Part shown: piece after piece, positions 20,116 through 29,219 of the stretch | How positions within the stretch are numbered: the stretch's first letter is position 1 | Layout of the letters: each line of letters begins with the position of its first letter | Assembly: GCF_001542415.1 (NCBI RefSeq) | Contig: NZ_LNCU01000115.1 | Coordinates: 136,507-200,506 of the forward strand | Reading direction: 5' to 3' | Source of the DNA: Bradyrhizobium macuxiense | Lineage (GTDB): Bacteria; Pseudomonadota; Alphaproteobacteria; Rhizobiales; Xanthobacteraceae | DNA length: 64,000 bases | Program-made: the position numbers and the translations under genes | The notes under the pieces: generated by a model | Told to the model about the DNA's origin: nothing | The model's input: the letters and a program-made list of their open reading frames with translations, nothing else | Database searches by the model: none

Positions 20116-20667
20116 ATGCTTTGGCCGTTCAATCACTTCAGAAAACCCCCGGTGCCTCCGCGCCGCACCATTGAGATCATCTATGGCATGATCGTGACGC
20201 AGGCGCGAGAACCGTTATTTTACCGGGACTTGGGCGTTCCGGACACGGTTAATGGCCGTTTTGACTTGCTCGTGATGCACCTCTGGCTGGTGCTGCGGCA
20301 ACTCAAATCCGCAGGCGCGGGGGCCGATTTGTCGCAGGCCCTGTTCGACCATTTCTGCATCGATATGGACGACAATCTGCGCGAGATGGGCGTCGGCGAC
20401 ATCACCGTGCCCAAGCGCATGCAGGCGTTCGGTGAGGCATTTTACGGCCGGACCGCGGCCTATGATCTGGCGCTGACCGGCAGCGACGAGGCGCTGGCCC
20501 AGTCGTTCTGCAAGAACATCCTCAACGGCAAGGATATCGACAAGGCGCGAGAACTCGCCGTCTACGCCAGGCAAGCGATGGCGGCGCTGGCGCGCGTCGA
20601 CCTTGCCGGGCTGATCCAGGGCGCATGGCGTTTTCCTGTGCCACGGACCGCGAGCGCCTCAGCATGA
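20116..20667 (+). CDS. Ubiquinol-cytochrome c chaperone family protein (CBP3-like)
   Basis: 183 residues from the ATG at 20116 (the longer frame upstream overlaps bamE and its promoter). The CBP3 domain covers most of the protein, with REPLFYRDLGVPDTVNGRFDLL and DNLREMGVGDITVPKRM. The family assists cytochrome bc1 assembly at the inner membrane. It overlaps the yceD-like gene by 4 bases (ATGA), the standard rhizobial arrangement. Confidence 0.9.
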   Translation: MLWPFNHFRKPPVPPRRTIEIIYGMIVTQAREPLFYRDLGVPDTVNGRFDLLVMHLWLVLRQLKSAGAGADLSQALFDHFCIDMDDNLREMGVGDITVPKRMQAFGEAFYGRTAAYDLALTGSDEALAQSFCKNILNGKDIDKARELAVYARQAMAALARVDLAGLIQGAWRFPVPRTASASA

Positions 20668-21263
20668 GCAGCGATCCCACAGGGCGGCGCGAGCCGGTGC
20701 GCGATCCATCACGTGATCCCTGGCGCGTTCTCGTCAACGCGGCGCAGATCCCGGAGGCCGGGCTGCACCGCGAGATCGAGGCCGACGAGGCCGCACGGCA
20801 GGCGATGGCCGACATTGCCGGACTGCGCGGGGTGATCTCGGCGCATGCCGTCTTCGACATCATGCCGAAGCAGGACGGGAGCTACCAGGTTACGGGAAGG
20901 GTGCAGGCACGGATCGGGCAGACCTGCGTCGTGACGCTCGATCCGATAGAGAACGACATCGACGAACCGATCGATGTGATCTTCGCGCCGCCCGAGCAGA
21001 TCCCCCAGATGGCCGATCTGGTCGACGATGCGGAGGAGAGCGACGAGGATACGCCGGACCCGCCGGAGCCGATCGTGAACGGCTTCATCGATATCGGCCG
21101 GCTCGCCACCGACGCGCTCTTCCTCGGTATCGATCCATATCCGCGCAAGGCGGATGCCGTCTTTGAGAAGATGGTCGAAGCGTCTGATCCGGAGGATCAT
21201 CCCTTTGCCGCGCTGAAGGCCCTGACCGAAAAGGCCGACGGCAAGAAGCCGAAGGGCGGCTAG
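20664..21263 (+). CDS. DUF177/YceD family protein
   Basis: 199 residues from the ATG at 20664, overlapping the preceding stop. The core reads GRVQARIGQTCVVTLDPIENDIDEPIDV, with the single Cys typical of this family, then a very acidic linker (DDAEESDEDTPDPPEP) and a C-terminal Lys/Gly tail. The YceD family is linked to 23S rRNA/ribosome biogenesis in bacteria and plants. In many genomes it precedes rpmF and plsX; here plsX follows without rpmF. Confidence 0.88.
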   Translation: MSSDPTGRREPVRDPSRDPWRVLVNAAQIPEAGLHREIEADEAARQAMADIAGLRGVISAHAVFDIMPKQDGSYQVTGRVQARIGQTCVVTLDPIENDIDEPIDVIFAPPEQIPQMADLVDDAEESDEDTPDPPEPIVNGFIDIGRLATDALFLGIDPYPRKADAVFEKMVEASDPEDHPFAALKALTEKADGKKPKGG

Positions 21264-21563
21264 GCCATTTGTAAGGGGATGGCTTGACTGCCGGGGTGCG
21301 TGAAGGGCATCCCTTGCAACTTCAGAATAATGTCACAATATATTGAAGAATCATATATTTTTGGCATGTGGTGATGTAGTTTGTTGCGGTTCGGCCACAT
21401 CGTCGGCCGAGGGCAAGAGGTTGTGTCGGACCGCGGACACGCTATTGTCGCGGCCCGGCCGGGACGTGAGTTGGCGTTTGGCCGCGCGCCGTTGAAAGCG
21501 GTGACTTCAAGCTCGCGGTCTTTGTCAAAAGGGGCTGTGGGAGAGCAGGTTTCCGGGACGTTC
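21264..21563 (+). other. Intergenic region upstream of plsX
   Basis: 300 bases. The first ~110 bases are unusually AT-rich for this genome. TTGCAA at 21314 and AATATA at 21337, 17 bases apart, form a possible sigma-70 promoter. No rpmF or other small gene is present. Confidence 0.35.
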
Positions 21564-22625
21564 ATGCCTCACAAGGTTCGAATCGCGCTTGACGCCATGG
21601 GGGGCGATGTCGGCGCATCGGTCGTCATTCCCGGCGCCGCGATTTCGCTGAGCCGTCATCCCGACAGCGAATTCCTGCTTTTCGGAGACCAGGCCAAGAT
21701 CGAACCCGAGCTTGCGAAGCATCCCGCGCTCAAGGCTGTGTCGAAGGTGATCCATACCGACGTTGCCGTGAAGAACGAGGAGAAGCCGAGCCAGGCGCTG
21801 CGGCGGACCCGGCGCGCCTCGTCGATGTGGCTTGCGATCGATGCCGTGAAGCATGGCGAGGCCGATGTCGCGGTCTCCGCCGGCAACACCGGCGCGCTGA
21901 TGGCAATGGGGGGCCTCAATCTACGGACGCTGCCCGGCGTCGACCGCCCGGCGCTCGCAGCGGTGTGGCCGACGCTGCGCGGCGACTCAGTCGTGCTGGA
22001 CCTCGGTGCCACGATCGGAGGCGATGCCCGCCATCTGACGACGTTGGCCGTGATGGGCAGCGCCATGGCGAGCGTGCTGTTCAACCTCGAACGGCCGACC
22101 GTCGGCCTGCTCAATATCGGATCCGAGGAGATCAAGGGGCACGGGGAAATCCGCGAGGCGGCCGAACTGCTTCGTGCGATGAACTCGGCGCAATTCAATT
22201 ATGTCGGCTTTGTCGAGGGGGACGGAATCGGCAACGGGGCCGCCGACGTGATCGTCTCGGAAGGCTTCTGCGGCAACATCGCGCTCAAGACGGCCGAGGG
22301 AACCGCGCGGCAGATGTTCGCCCTGCTGCGCGAAGCCATGTCGTCGAGCTGGCTGGCGCGCATCGGCTATCTGTTTGCCCGGGGCGCGTTCCGGAAGCTG
22401 CGTGACAAGCTCGATCCCAACAAGTCGAACGGCGGCGTGCTGCTCGGCCTCAACGGCGTGGTGGTCAAGAGCCATGGCGGCATCAACGCGGAAGGCTTTG
22501 CCTATGCGGTGGATGTTGGCTATGAGATGGCCCACTACGATCTCCTCACCAAGATCAATCAGATGCTAAATCGCGACGGCAGCGCGCTGGTAAAGGCGCA
22601 GACCGCGCAGGAGGCTGTCTCGTGA
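21564..22625 (+). CDS. plsX: Phosphate acyltransferase PlsX
   Basis: 353 residues from the ATG at 21564; an upstream in-frame start would extend into non-homologous sequence. Signatures are RIALDAMGGDVGASV at the start, SAGNTGALMAMG and GFVEGDGIGNGAADV. PlsX converts acyl-ACP to acyl-phosphate for phospholipid synthesis. Its TGA overlaps the fabH GTG (GTGA). Confidence 0.96.
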   Translation: MPHKVRIALDAMGGDVGASVVIPGAAISLSRHPDSEFLLFGDQAKIEPELAKHPALKAVSKVIHTDVAVKNEEKPSQALRRTRRASSMWLAIDAVKHGEADVAVSAGNTGALMAMGGLNLRTLPGVDRPALAAVWPTLRGDSVVLDLGATIGGDARHLTTLAVMGSAMASVLFNLERPTVGLLNIGSEEIKGHGEIREAAELLRAMNSAQFNYVGFVEGDGIGNGAADVIVSEGFCGNIALKTAEGTARQMFALLREAMSSSWLARIGYLFARGAFRKLRDKLDPNKSNGGVLLGLNGVVVKSHGGINAEGFAYAVDVGYEMAHYDLLTKINQMLNRDGSALVKAQTAQEAVS

Positions 22626-23599
22626 CTGCGATACGTTCGGTAGTGCTCGGCTGCGGCTCTTATTTGCCGGAGCGGGTTTTGACCAATGCCGAACTGGCGA
22701 GCCGAATCGACACGTCCGATGACTGGATCGTGCAGCGTACCGGCATCCGCGAGCGCCACATCGCAGCCGACGACGAGTTCACCTCGCATCTCGCGATCAA
22801 CGCAGCGCGCGCTGCGCTCGCCCATGCAGGGCTCGACGCGCAGGCGATCGACCTGATCGTGCTGGCGACCTCGACGCCCGACAACACCTTTCCGGCGACG
22901 GCGGTTGCAGTCCAGCACGGGCTCGGCATCAACCACGGCGCGGCGTTCGACCTGCAGGCGGTGTGCTCCGGATTCGTCTTTGCGCTCGCCACCGCCGACA
23001 ATTTCCTGCGCACCGGAGCCTACAAGCGGGCGCTGGTGATCGGCGCGGAGACCTTCTCGCGAATCCTCGACTGGAATGATCGCGGCACCTGCGTGCTGTT
23101 CGGCGACGGCGCCGGCGCGATCGTGCTCGAGGCGCAGGAGCAAGCCGGCAAGACCAGCGATCCCGGCGTGCTGACCACGCATCTGCGCTCCGACGGACGC
23201 CACAAGGCCAAGCTGTTCGTCGACGGCGGTCCCGGCTCGACCAAGACGGTCGGCCATCTCAGGATGGAGGGCCGCGAGGTCTTCAAGCACGCCGTCGGCA
23301 TGATCACCGACGTGATCGTCGATGCGTTCAACGCCACCGGCGTCACTGCGGAAGACATCAACTGGTTCATTCCGCATCAGGCCAACAAGCGAATCATCGA
23401 TGCATCGGCGCACAAGCTTCATATTGCGCCGCAGAAGGTGGTGCTGACGGTCGACAAGCACGGCAACACCTCGGCGGCCTCGATCCCGCTCGCGCTGTCG
23501 GTTGCGGTGAAGGACGGACGCGTGAAGAAGGGCGACCTGTTGCTGCTGGAGGCGATGGGCGGCGGCTTTACCTGGGGTTCGGCGCTGCTGCGCTGGTGA
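22622..23599 (+). CDS. fabH: 3-oxoacyl-ACP synthase III
   Basis: 325 residues from a GTG coupled to the plsX stop. It initiates fatty-acid synthesis by condensing acetyl-CoA with malonyl-ACP. The catalytic triad is visible: the active-site Cys in LQAVCSGFVFAL, His in FIPHQANKRI, and Asn in KHGNTSAASI. Confidence 0.96.
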   Translation: MTAIRSVVLGCGSYLPERVLTNAELASRIDTSDDWIVQRTGIRERHIAADDEFTSHLAINAARAALAHAGLDAQAIDLIVLATSTPDNTFPATAVAVQHGLGINHGAAFDLQAVCSGFVFALATADNFLRTGAYKRALVIGAETFSRILDWNDRGTCVLFGDGAGAIVLEAQEQAGKTSDPGVLTTHLRSDGRHKAKLFVDGGPGSTKTVGHLRMEGREVFKHAVGMITDVIVDAFNATGVTAEDINWFIPHQANKRIIDASAHKLHIAPQKVVLTVDKHGNTSAASIPLALSVAVKDGRVKKGDLLLLEAMGGGFTWGSALLRW

Positions 23600-23728
23600 G
23601 CGCATCGCTAGGATACAGGCAATTTGCCGGTTTCTTTGCTGCGTCTATGTGCTGGTCGCTGTTGACCATTGCGTGCTAAGCTTTTAATTTCAGTCAACAA
23701 ATTGTTCGCCGAGAGTGCGGGGCAGGCG

Positions 23729-24064
23729 ATGACCACGGGAACCGGAAAAACAGTTACACGCGTCGATCTTTGCGAGGCGGTCTACCAGAAGGTAGGCTTG
23801 TCGCGCACCGAATCGTCGGCGTTCGTCGAGCTTGTGCTGAAGGAGATCACCGATTGCCTGGAGAAGGGCGAGACGGTGAAGCTGTCATCGTTCGGCTCCT
23901 TCATGGTGCGCAAGAAGGGACAGCGTATCGGGCGCAATCCGAAGACCGGCACCGAGGTGCCGATCTCGCCGCGCCGAGTGATGGTGTTCAAGCCGTCGGC
24001 GATCCTGAAACAACGGATCAACGGCCACGTGGTCACCAATGGCGACGGCAGCAAGGCCGATTGA
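23729..24064 (+). CDS. ihfA: Integration host factor, alpha subunit
   Basis: 111 residues from the ATG at 23729. The HU/IHF fold is evident: RVDLCEAVYQKVGLSRTES, then KLSSFGSFMVRKKGQRIGRNPKTGTEVPI with the beta-arm Pro that intercalates DNA. IHF bends DNA at specific sites. The plsX-fabH-ihfA-MerR order is conserved in rhizobia. Confidence 0.95.
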   Translation: MTTGTGKTVTRVDLCEAVYQKVGLSRTESSAFVELVLKEITDCLEKGETVKLSSFGSFMVRKKGQRIGRNPKTGTEVPISPRRVMVFKPSAILKQRINGHVVTNGDGSKAD

Positions 24065-24095
24065 CCATTGAACTGAGGCTAAGAGGAGCGGGCAT

Positions 24096-24692
24096 TTGGA
24101 CAAGGCGCCGGATGCGTTCCGTACCATCAGCGAAGTCGCTGATGAGCTAGACATTCCCCAGCACGTCCTGAGATTCTGGGAAACGCGCTTCGCGCAGATC
24201 AAGCCGATGAAGCGCAGCGGCGGACGCCGCTATTACCGCCCCGATGACGTCGACCTGCTCAAGGGCATACGCCGGCTGCTGTACGGCGAGGGCTACACCA
24301 TCCGTGGCGTGCAGCGGATCCTCAAGGAGCACGGCATCAAGTCGGTGCAGGGCATTGCCGATCAGACCGCGGTGGTCTCGTTCGGCGCGGTCGAGGAAGC
24401 GGTCGGTCACAGCATGGCCGAGCCTGATGACGCCGAGCTCAGCGACGGCCTCGATCTCGACGGGGAGGAGGGCGACGGCGACGAGAAGGGCATCGATTAC
24501 CGATTCGTCGATCCCGACGAGGATGCCATCCTGTCGACCTACAAGGCGCGTGCCCAGCCGGCGAAGGCGCCGGGCGCAGCACCCCAGGTGCGGGCCGGGA
24601 TTCCGTCGGGCGACCGCGACCGCCTCGAGCGCGTGCTGCAGGAACTGGTGGCCTGCCGGCAGATGATCGACGCCGCAATGAAGGACGGCTGA
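24096..24692 (+). CDS. MerR-family transcriptional regulator
   Basis: 198 residues from a TTG at 24096, with AGGAG upstream. The N-terminal MerR winged helix shows FRTISEVADELDIPQHVLRFWE and RSGGRRYYRPDDVDLL. A long acidic linker (LDLDGEEGDGDEKG) follows, then a C-terminal helix. No effector-binding Cys is evident. The target is unknown; position after ihfA is conserved. Confidence 0.9.
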   Translation: MDKAPDAFRTISEVADELDIPQHVLRFWETRFAQIKPMKRSGGRRYYRPDDVDLLKGIRRLLYGEGYTIRGVQRILKEHGIKSVQGIADQTAVVSFGAVEEAVGHSMAEPDDAELSDGLDLDGEEGDGDEKGIDYRFVDPDEDAILSTYKARAQPAKAPGAAPQVRAGIPSGDRDRLERVLQELVACRQMIDAAMKDG

Positions 24693-24782
24693 CGTCGCAG
24701 GCGGAACCGGCGCCAGATTGGCGGGGCCAAGACCGGCTTCCCGCCTTGCGCCGACGCAGGATCGCAGCTAATGGAACGGCAT

Positions 24783-24860
24783 CGGAGCGTGGCGCAGCCC
24801 GGTTAGCGCACTAGTCTGGGAGACTAGGGGTCGGAGGTTCAAATCCTCTCGCTCCGACCA
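24783..24860 (+). tRNA. tRNA-Pro (anticodon GGG)
   Basis: A full cloverleaf: acceptor CGGAGCG/CGCTCCG, D arm GCGC…GCGC, anticodon arm CTAGT-CTGGGAG-ACTAG with GGG at 34-36, and T arm GGAGG-TTCAAAT-CCTCT. CCA is encoded. A run of six T follows at once and may terminate transcription. Confidence 0.97.
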
Positions 24861-24913
24861 TTTTTTCCAAAGAGCTCAGGCATTCGGGACCGGCCCCGGT
24901 CTGTGGCAACAGC

Positions 24914-25426
24914 CTAAAAGCTGTAGTCCAGCGCGACTTTCACGCACGCCTTTTCGAGACGGTTGTTGAGTGTCGCGAGCTTGGTCGTGAACTCGGCGAG
25001 CTCCTTCTCGCTGAACTCGTCGAAGACGAGTTGCCTGAATGCATTGTATTGCTCGGCGAGGCTTGCCAGGTGCTTCTTGGTCTTGGCGGTCAGCGATAGC
25101 CGCACCACCCGCGCATCGGCCGGCGAGGGGGCGCGATGCAGCAGCCCTTTATGTTCCAGAAGCTTGGACTGCGTGGTCACGAACGACGGATCGACGTGGA
25201 GCAGCTTCGACACCATGTTGATCTGCACGCCGTCGCCCTTGTCGAGATCTGAGATCGCGATCAGAATCATCCATTGCGGGGCGCTGACGCCGAGCGATTT
25301 GCCCCAGAACTGGCGGACTTCCTCAAGGTGAGAATTGATGGAGGAGATCTCGAGCGTGAAGCGCTTGATGATATCCAGATTTTCGACGGCGCGCTGACGC
25401 GTCGTATCCTTCCTCGTGACTGACAC
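24914..25426 (-). CDS. MarR-family regulator
   Basis: 170 residues from the GTG at 25426, chosen for the AGGAGGAAGG ribosome site; an ATG at 25534 lacks one. A MarR winged helix-turn-helix fills the centre: APQWMILIAISDLDKGDG, VSKLLHVDPSFVTTQSKLLEHKGLLHRAPSPADARVVRLSLT (wing, here with the DAR signature). Effector and targets are unknown. It is divergent from the porin, 449 bases away. Confidence 0.88.
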   Translation of the reverse strand: MSVTRKDTTRQRAVENLDIIKRFTLEISSINSHLEEVRQFWGKSLGVSAPQWMILIAISDLDKGDGVQINMVSKLLHVDPSFVTTQSKLLEHKGLLHRAPSPADARVVRLSLTAKTKKHLASLAEQYNAFRQLVFDEFSEKELAEFTTKLATLNNRLEKACVKVALDYSF

Positions 25427-25875
25427 GGCTTTCCCTTCCTCCTGCCCAGCACAGCTTTTCGCTGATTTGATTCTTGCTACTCTTGTGGGCGAGCGGAATT
25501 GTTCACGCAAGGCGCGCCTGGCGCAAGTGAGCATAAATTAATTATGATGGTTGCGTGACGGACAAGATTTTTTCGGTGCGACAAATTATCCCGTGCACGC
25601 AATGGGCTGGCTGCGGCGTTGCCGTCGAGCCACAGTGTGACCTTATTCGTAAACCTGACTTTATAAACTATTTTGATTAGGAATTCGACGCAGGCATATT
25701 GACCCCCGGCGGTAGGGGAATCTCGATCGTCCCGGTGCGTTTGGTCACTCACGTTCACCCTCTCCTGGGGAATTCATCTGGAGGCGTGAACACATTGAAT
25801 GATTTTGCGACATGCGGGGGATCTCGGGGCGCTCGCGGCCCGGACTCTCCGCATATGAGCAACTTGGAGGTTAAT
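25427..25875. other. Divergent control region, MarR gene / porin
   Basis: About 450 bases without a gene. A near-palindrome CATAAATTAATTATG (25532-25546) sits ~106 bases upstream of the MarR start and is a candidate operator. An AT-rich patch around 25655-25680 may hold the porin promoter, giving a long porin leader. The porin ribosome site is TTGGAGG at 25864. Confidence 0.45.
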
Positions 25876-27405
25876 ATGAATTTGGTGAAGAGCCTTATCC
25901 TGGGCTCGGCGGCTGCCCTCGTCGCAGTCGGCGGCGCTCAGGCGGCTGATCTTCCCGTTAAGGCCAAAGCGGTCGAATACGTGAAGGTTTGCTCCCTGTA
26001 CGGTCCCGGCTTCTACTACATCCCGGGCACCGACACCTGCATCAAGCTGGGTGGCTACCTGCGCGTCGACGTTCTGGCGAACACGAACAGCGTTGCCGGC
26101 CCGAACTACAACGGCGCCAACGGTGCCAACAACCGCTTCACGAACGGCTACACTTGGCGTTCGCGTGAAGACCTGAACGTCGATACGCGCACCGCGACCG
26201 AGTATGGCGTGGTCCGCACCTACTTCGACGCGGTGTTCACCTGGACCTCGGACACCTATGCCGGCCAAGGCAACGGCTCGACTGTCTACTCGGCGATCGG
26301 CTCCACCCAGGCTCCGAACAACGCCAGCGCCGGCGGCGTCGCTGCCGGTACGGTCGGCGTCTACTACGCCTTCATCCAGTTCGCCGGCTTCACGATCGGT
26401 AAGGCGGTCTCGCAGTTCGCTGCTCCGTGGACGGCCTATCCGGGCAACAACTTCGACGGTCTCGTCGGCGGCGCGAACACGGTCACTGGTGTCAACCAGT
26501 TCACCTACACGGCGCAGTTCGGCAACGGCGTCGCGCTGTCTCTGTCGGCCCAGGATCAGACTCAGTACTCCCAGGCTGGCGTGAACAACCTCAGCGCCGG
26601 TGGTGCCTACGGCGCCAGCGACTACGCCGGCTCGGTTGCGCCGGACCTGATCGCTGCGCTCAAGGTCGATCAGGCTTGGGGCATCTTCCAGGCGTCGTTC
26701 GCGGCGCATGACAATCACGCAGCCTACTTCGGCGGCACCGAGTTGACTGGTCATCCCGACGACAAGTGGGGTTGGGCTGGTGCTCTGGCCCTGTCGATCA
26801 AGAACATCCCGACCGGACCTGGTGACACGATCAACATCCAGGGCGTGTATACGGATGGTGCAACCCGCTACAACATCCAGGATCTGGCCAGCCAGGCCGG
26901 CTCGATCGCCATGTTCGGCGGTACGAACCTTCCGGGCGTCTATGGCAGCGTTGGCTTCGGCACTGCACCGGATACGGTGTTCGTCAACGGCAGCCAGCAG
27001 GAGACGATCAAGACCTGGGGTATGCGCGGTGCGTACACCCACAACTGGGATCCCTACTGGAACACCAGCTTGTACGGTGCTTACGCCTCGGTCATGTACA
27101 GCGACACGGCTAAGACCTGGATCTGCGGCGTTGGTGGCGTGGGTGGTACGTTCCGTACCGCGTTCGGCACGGGCGTGACGTCCTGCAACCCTGACTACAG
27201 CCTGGCCCAGATCGGCCTGATCACCCGGTGGACCCCGGTCAAGAACCTGACCTTCTCGGCAGACGTGACCTACTCCCACCTCGATCAGAAGTATGCGGGC
27301 GTGGTCACCACGTCCTCGACCGCGATCGGCAAGCCGGCCGCGACCTATGAGCTGAAGAATCAGGACACTGTGATGCTGCTCCTCCGCGCTCAGCGCAACT
27401 GGTAA
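25876..27405 (+). CDS. Outer membrane porin (Porin_2 family)
   Basis: 509 residues from the ATG at 25876. A signal peptide (residues 1-24, SAAALVAVGGAQA) precedes ADLPVKAKAVEYVKVCSLYG and then GFYYIPGTDTCIKLGGYLRVDV, the conserved start of alphaproteobacterial Porin_2 barrels. The two Cys (CSLYG, TCIKLGG) probably form a disulfide. The C-terminus ends in aromatic-tailed ALLRAQRNW, fitting BAM recognition. It forms a trimeric diffusion pore. It uses a plainer, highly biased codon set than its neighbours, as expected of an abundant protein. Confidence 0.95.
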   Translation: MNLVKSLILGSAAALVAVGGAQAADLPVKAKAVEYVKVCSLYGPGFYYIPGTDTCIKLGGYLRVDVLANTNSVAGPNYNGANGANNRFTNGYTWRSREDLNVDTRTATEYGVVRTYFDAVFTWTSDTYAGQGNGSTVYSAIGSTQAPNNASAGGVAAGTVGVYYAFIQFAGFTIGKAVSQFAAPWTAYPGNNFDGLVGGANTVTGVNQFTYTAQFGNGVALSLSAQDQTQYSQAGVNNLSAGGAYGASDYAGSVAPDLIAALKVDQAWGIFQASFAAHDNHAAYFGGTELTGHPDDKWGWAGALALSIKNIPTGPGDTINIQGVYTDGATRYNIQDLASQAGSIAMFGGTNLPGVYGSVGFGTAPDTVFVNGSQQETIKTWGMRGAYTHNWDPYWNTSLYGAYASVMYSDTAKTWICGVGGVGGTFRTAFGTGVTSCNPDYSLAQIGLITRWTPVKNLTFSADVTYSHLDQKYAGVVTTSSTAIGKPAATYELKNQDTVMLLLRAQRNW

Positions 27406-27434
27406 TACCGGTTGATCTGATTGCGATCTCACAG

Positions 27435-27466
27435 AGCCCCGGCAGGAAACTGCCGGGGCTTTTCTC
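27435..27466 (+). terminator. Rho-independent terminator after the porin
   Basis: Perfect 11-base stem AGCCCCGGCAG / CTGCCGGGGCT with a GAAA loop and a TTTTCT tail. Confidence 0.9.
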
Positions 27467-27587
27467 TGACGAGGACGCGGAGAAGAAAAGCGGTGCGACG
27501 TTACGCACCACGCAGACGACGAAGATGAGCCATGCGATTCATTGACCGCAGACTTATTTACTTAGCTGATCTACTAAACTATATAGG

Positions 27588-27669
27588 CCCCAGCCAACAT
27601 ATGAATGCTGGCTCTTAGCTTCATGCTAAGCCTCCCAAACCTCCGGCAATGCCCTGCCGGAGGTTTTTG
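27588..27669 (+). ncRNA. Candidate small RNA with three hairpins
   Basis: Three stem-loops in ~80 bases: CCAGC/GCTGG (27590-27611), CTTAGC-TTCAT-GCTAAG (27614-27630) and a 12-base terminator stem AAACCTCCGGCA/TGCCGGAGGTTT (27637-27666) plus T-run. TATATA at 27580 fits a -10 box with a start near 27588. The single-stranded CCTCCC between hairpins 2 and 3 resembles the anti-Shine-Dalgarno motif of rhizobial trans-acting sRNAs. No ORF crosses it. The name and targets are unknown. Confidence 0.65.
27637..27669 (+). terminator. Rho-independent terminator of the candidate small RNA
   Basis: 12-base perfect stem AAACCTCCGGCA / TGCCGGAGGTTT, six-base loop, then TTTTT. It cannot serve the porin, which already has its own terminator at 27435. 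Confidence 0.88.
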
Positions 27670-27935
27670 ATTCAAGGCTTTCCCGCAGAATCTCAACGAT
27701 TGCCGTGCGCGCTCACTGCTCGCGCGCCGGCTGCGCGTGAATTGACATCCATATCATTACTTATTGGCGGCCGAGAACTGCGCGTAGGTAATCTTCAGAT
27801 TTGCGAGCGGCATCGGGTTGGCGTCGACATTCGCGGCGCATCAAGCACGAGGCGGGGACCCTGCCGGGGGCCGAGCCGCCGATTCGACGCCGTCAAGATT
27901 TGACGAAATCTATTCGCAATGCATTCTCGCGACTC

Positions 27936-28094
27936 ATGGGGCGCTTCAAGAACAGCCGCCTGGCTCGCATGAGCAGCGGCCACTATTGCTTGATACGGGA
28001 TCTCGGCCTCGTGAAGGGCGGCAAGGGATTGCGCCACCACGAGGTGATCCTCGATTTTTCCTGGCGCGGCCTGCTCAGGCTGCTCTTTCCGTAG
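27936..28094 (+). CDS. Possible short ORF of unknown function
   Basis: 52 residues from the ATG at 27936 (an upstream TTG at 27801 would give 97). Over most codons the third position is G or C as in real genes here, the only frame in this gap with that bias. The ending reads HHEVILDFSWRGLLRLLFP. No family is recognised; it may be a relic. The rest of 27670-28259 shows nothing convincing. Confidence 0.3.
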   Translation: MGRFKNSRLARMSSGHYCLIRDLGLVKGGKGLRHHEVILDFSWRGLLRLLFP

Positions 28095-28259
28095 CACGGA
28101 CATCCTGCGACGCTCGGGCGCTGCGTCATGCTCGCGTCAGAGGCCAGTCCCGCCGCCGCGGCAACTGGACGCCGCAACCACAATCAGTAGGCTTGGCTCC
28201 GCCGATCGCCGCCGCAAGAGCGGATCGGATATGCGGGATGGAAACAGCAAGGGCTAGCC

Positions 28260-29168
28260 ATGAAAACGCGTCCGACCGGCGTGATACCGCCGATAACCAC
28301 GCCGTTTCGGAAGGACGGCGAGATCGATCTCAAGCTCATCGCGCCGCAGGTCGACTGGCTGCTCGCTGCGGGCGCCCATGGCATGGCCGCCGGCGGCTCG
28401 ACCGGAGAGGGCCATGCGCTCGATCACGAGGAATACCGGGACCTGATCGCGGCAACGGTGGAGGCTGCAGGAGGCCGGGCGCCGGTCATCGCCGGCATCA
28501 TCGTCGATTCCACCCGCGACGCCATCCGCCGCGGCAGGCTGGTACGCGACATGGATGTCGCGGCGCTGCAGGTGACCCCGGTGCATTATTTGTTCAAGCC
28601 CGACGACGAGGCGATGGTCGGTCATTTCCGCCGCATCGCGGATGAGACCGGCATGCCGATCATCATCTACAATGTGGTGCCGTGGTCCTATCTGTCGCCG
28701 ACGCTGCTGACGCGGATCATGACCGAGGTGCCGCTCGTCATCGGCGTCAAGCAGAGCGCGGGCGACCTGAAACTGTTTGCCGACCTCATGATGATGGCGC
28801 CGGACAGACTGATCTACAGCGCGGTCGACGCGCTGATGTATCCGTCCTATACGCTCGGCGCCCATGGCTCGATCGCCGCGATCCTGACCGCCGCGCCGCA
28901 CGCCTCGGTAGCGCTGTGGGACGCCGTCAAGGCGGGCGATCACGGCAAGGCGCTCGATCTGCACAAGAAGCTTCTGACCATGTGGAACGCGATCATTGCC
29001 GACAATCTGCCGGCCTGCACGCGCTATGCCCAGACGCTGCAGGGCCTGCCGCAAACCTTTCCGCGGGCGCCGATGCCGGAGGCTTCAAGCGCACAGCAGG
29101 CGGCGATCCGGCAGGCGCTCGCAGGGATCGGAGCGCCCGGCGGCAGGCGCATCGCGGCGGCGGAATAG
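28260..29168 (+). CDS. Dihydrodipicolinate synthase family protein
   Basis: 302 residues, a class I TIM-barrel aldolase of the DHDPS/NAL family. GGSTGEGHAL is the substrate loop, IIIYNVVPWS carries the catalytic Tyr, and VIGVKQSAGDLKLF the schiff-base Lys. The genuine lysine-pathway dapA is unlikely here; the neighbouring SDR suggests a catabolic aldolase or lyase role. The substrate is unknown. It is 51 bases upstream of the SDR gene, and probably in an operon with it. Confidence 0.85.
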   Translation: MKTRPTGVIPPITTPFRKDGEIDLKLIAPQVDWLLAAGAHGMAAGGSTGEGHALDHEEYRDLIAATVEAAGGRAPVIAGIIVDSTRDAIRRGRLVRDMDVAALQVTPVHYLFKPDDEAMVGHFRRIADETGMPIIIYNVVPWSYLSPTLLTRIMTEVPLVIGVKQSAGDLKLFADLMMMAPDRLIYSAVDALMYPSYTLGAHGSIAAILTAAPHASVALWDAVKAGDHGKALDLHKKLLTMWNAIIADNLPACTRYAQTLQGLPQTFPRAPMPEASSAQQAAIRQALAGIGAPGGRRIAAAE

Positions 29169-29219
29169 GGTTGCCGCAAGCAAGACAAGACCAACAACAA
29201 GGAAGGAAATGGATCTCAC

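Noticed and set aside
25774..27432. 552-residue open frame antisense to the porin
   Set aside because: Shadow frame of a strongly biased gene; the porin has a signal peptide and terminator on the plus strand.
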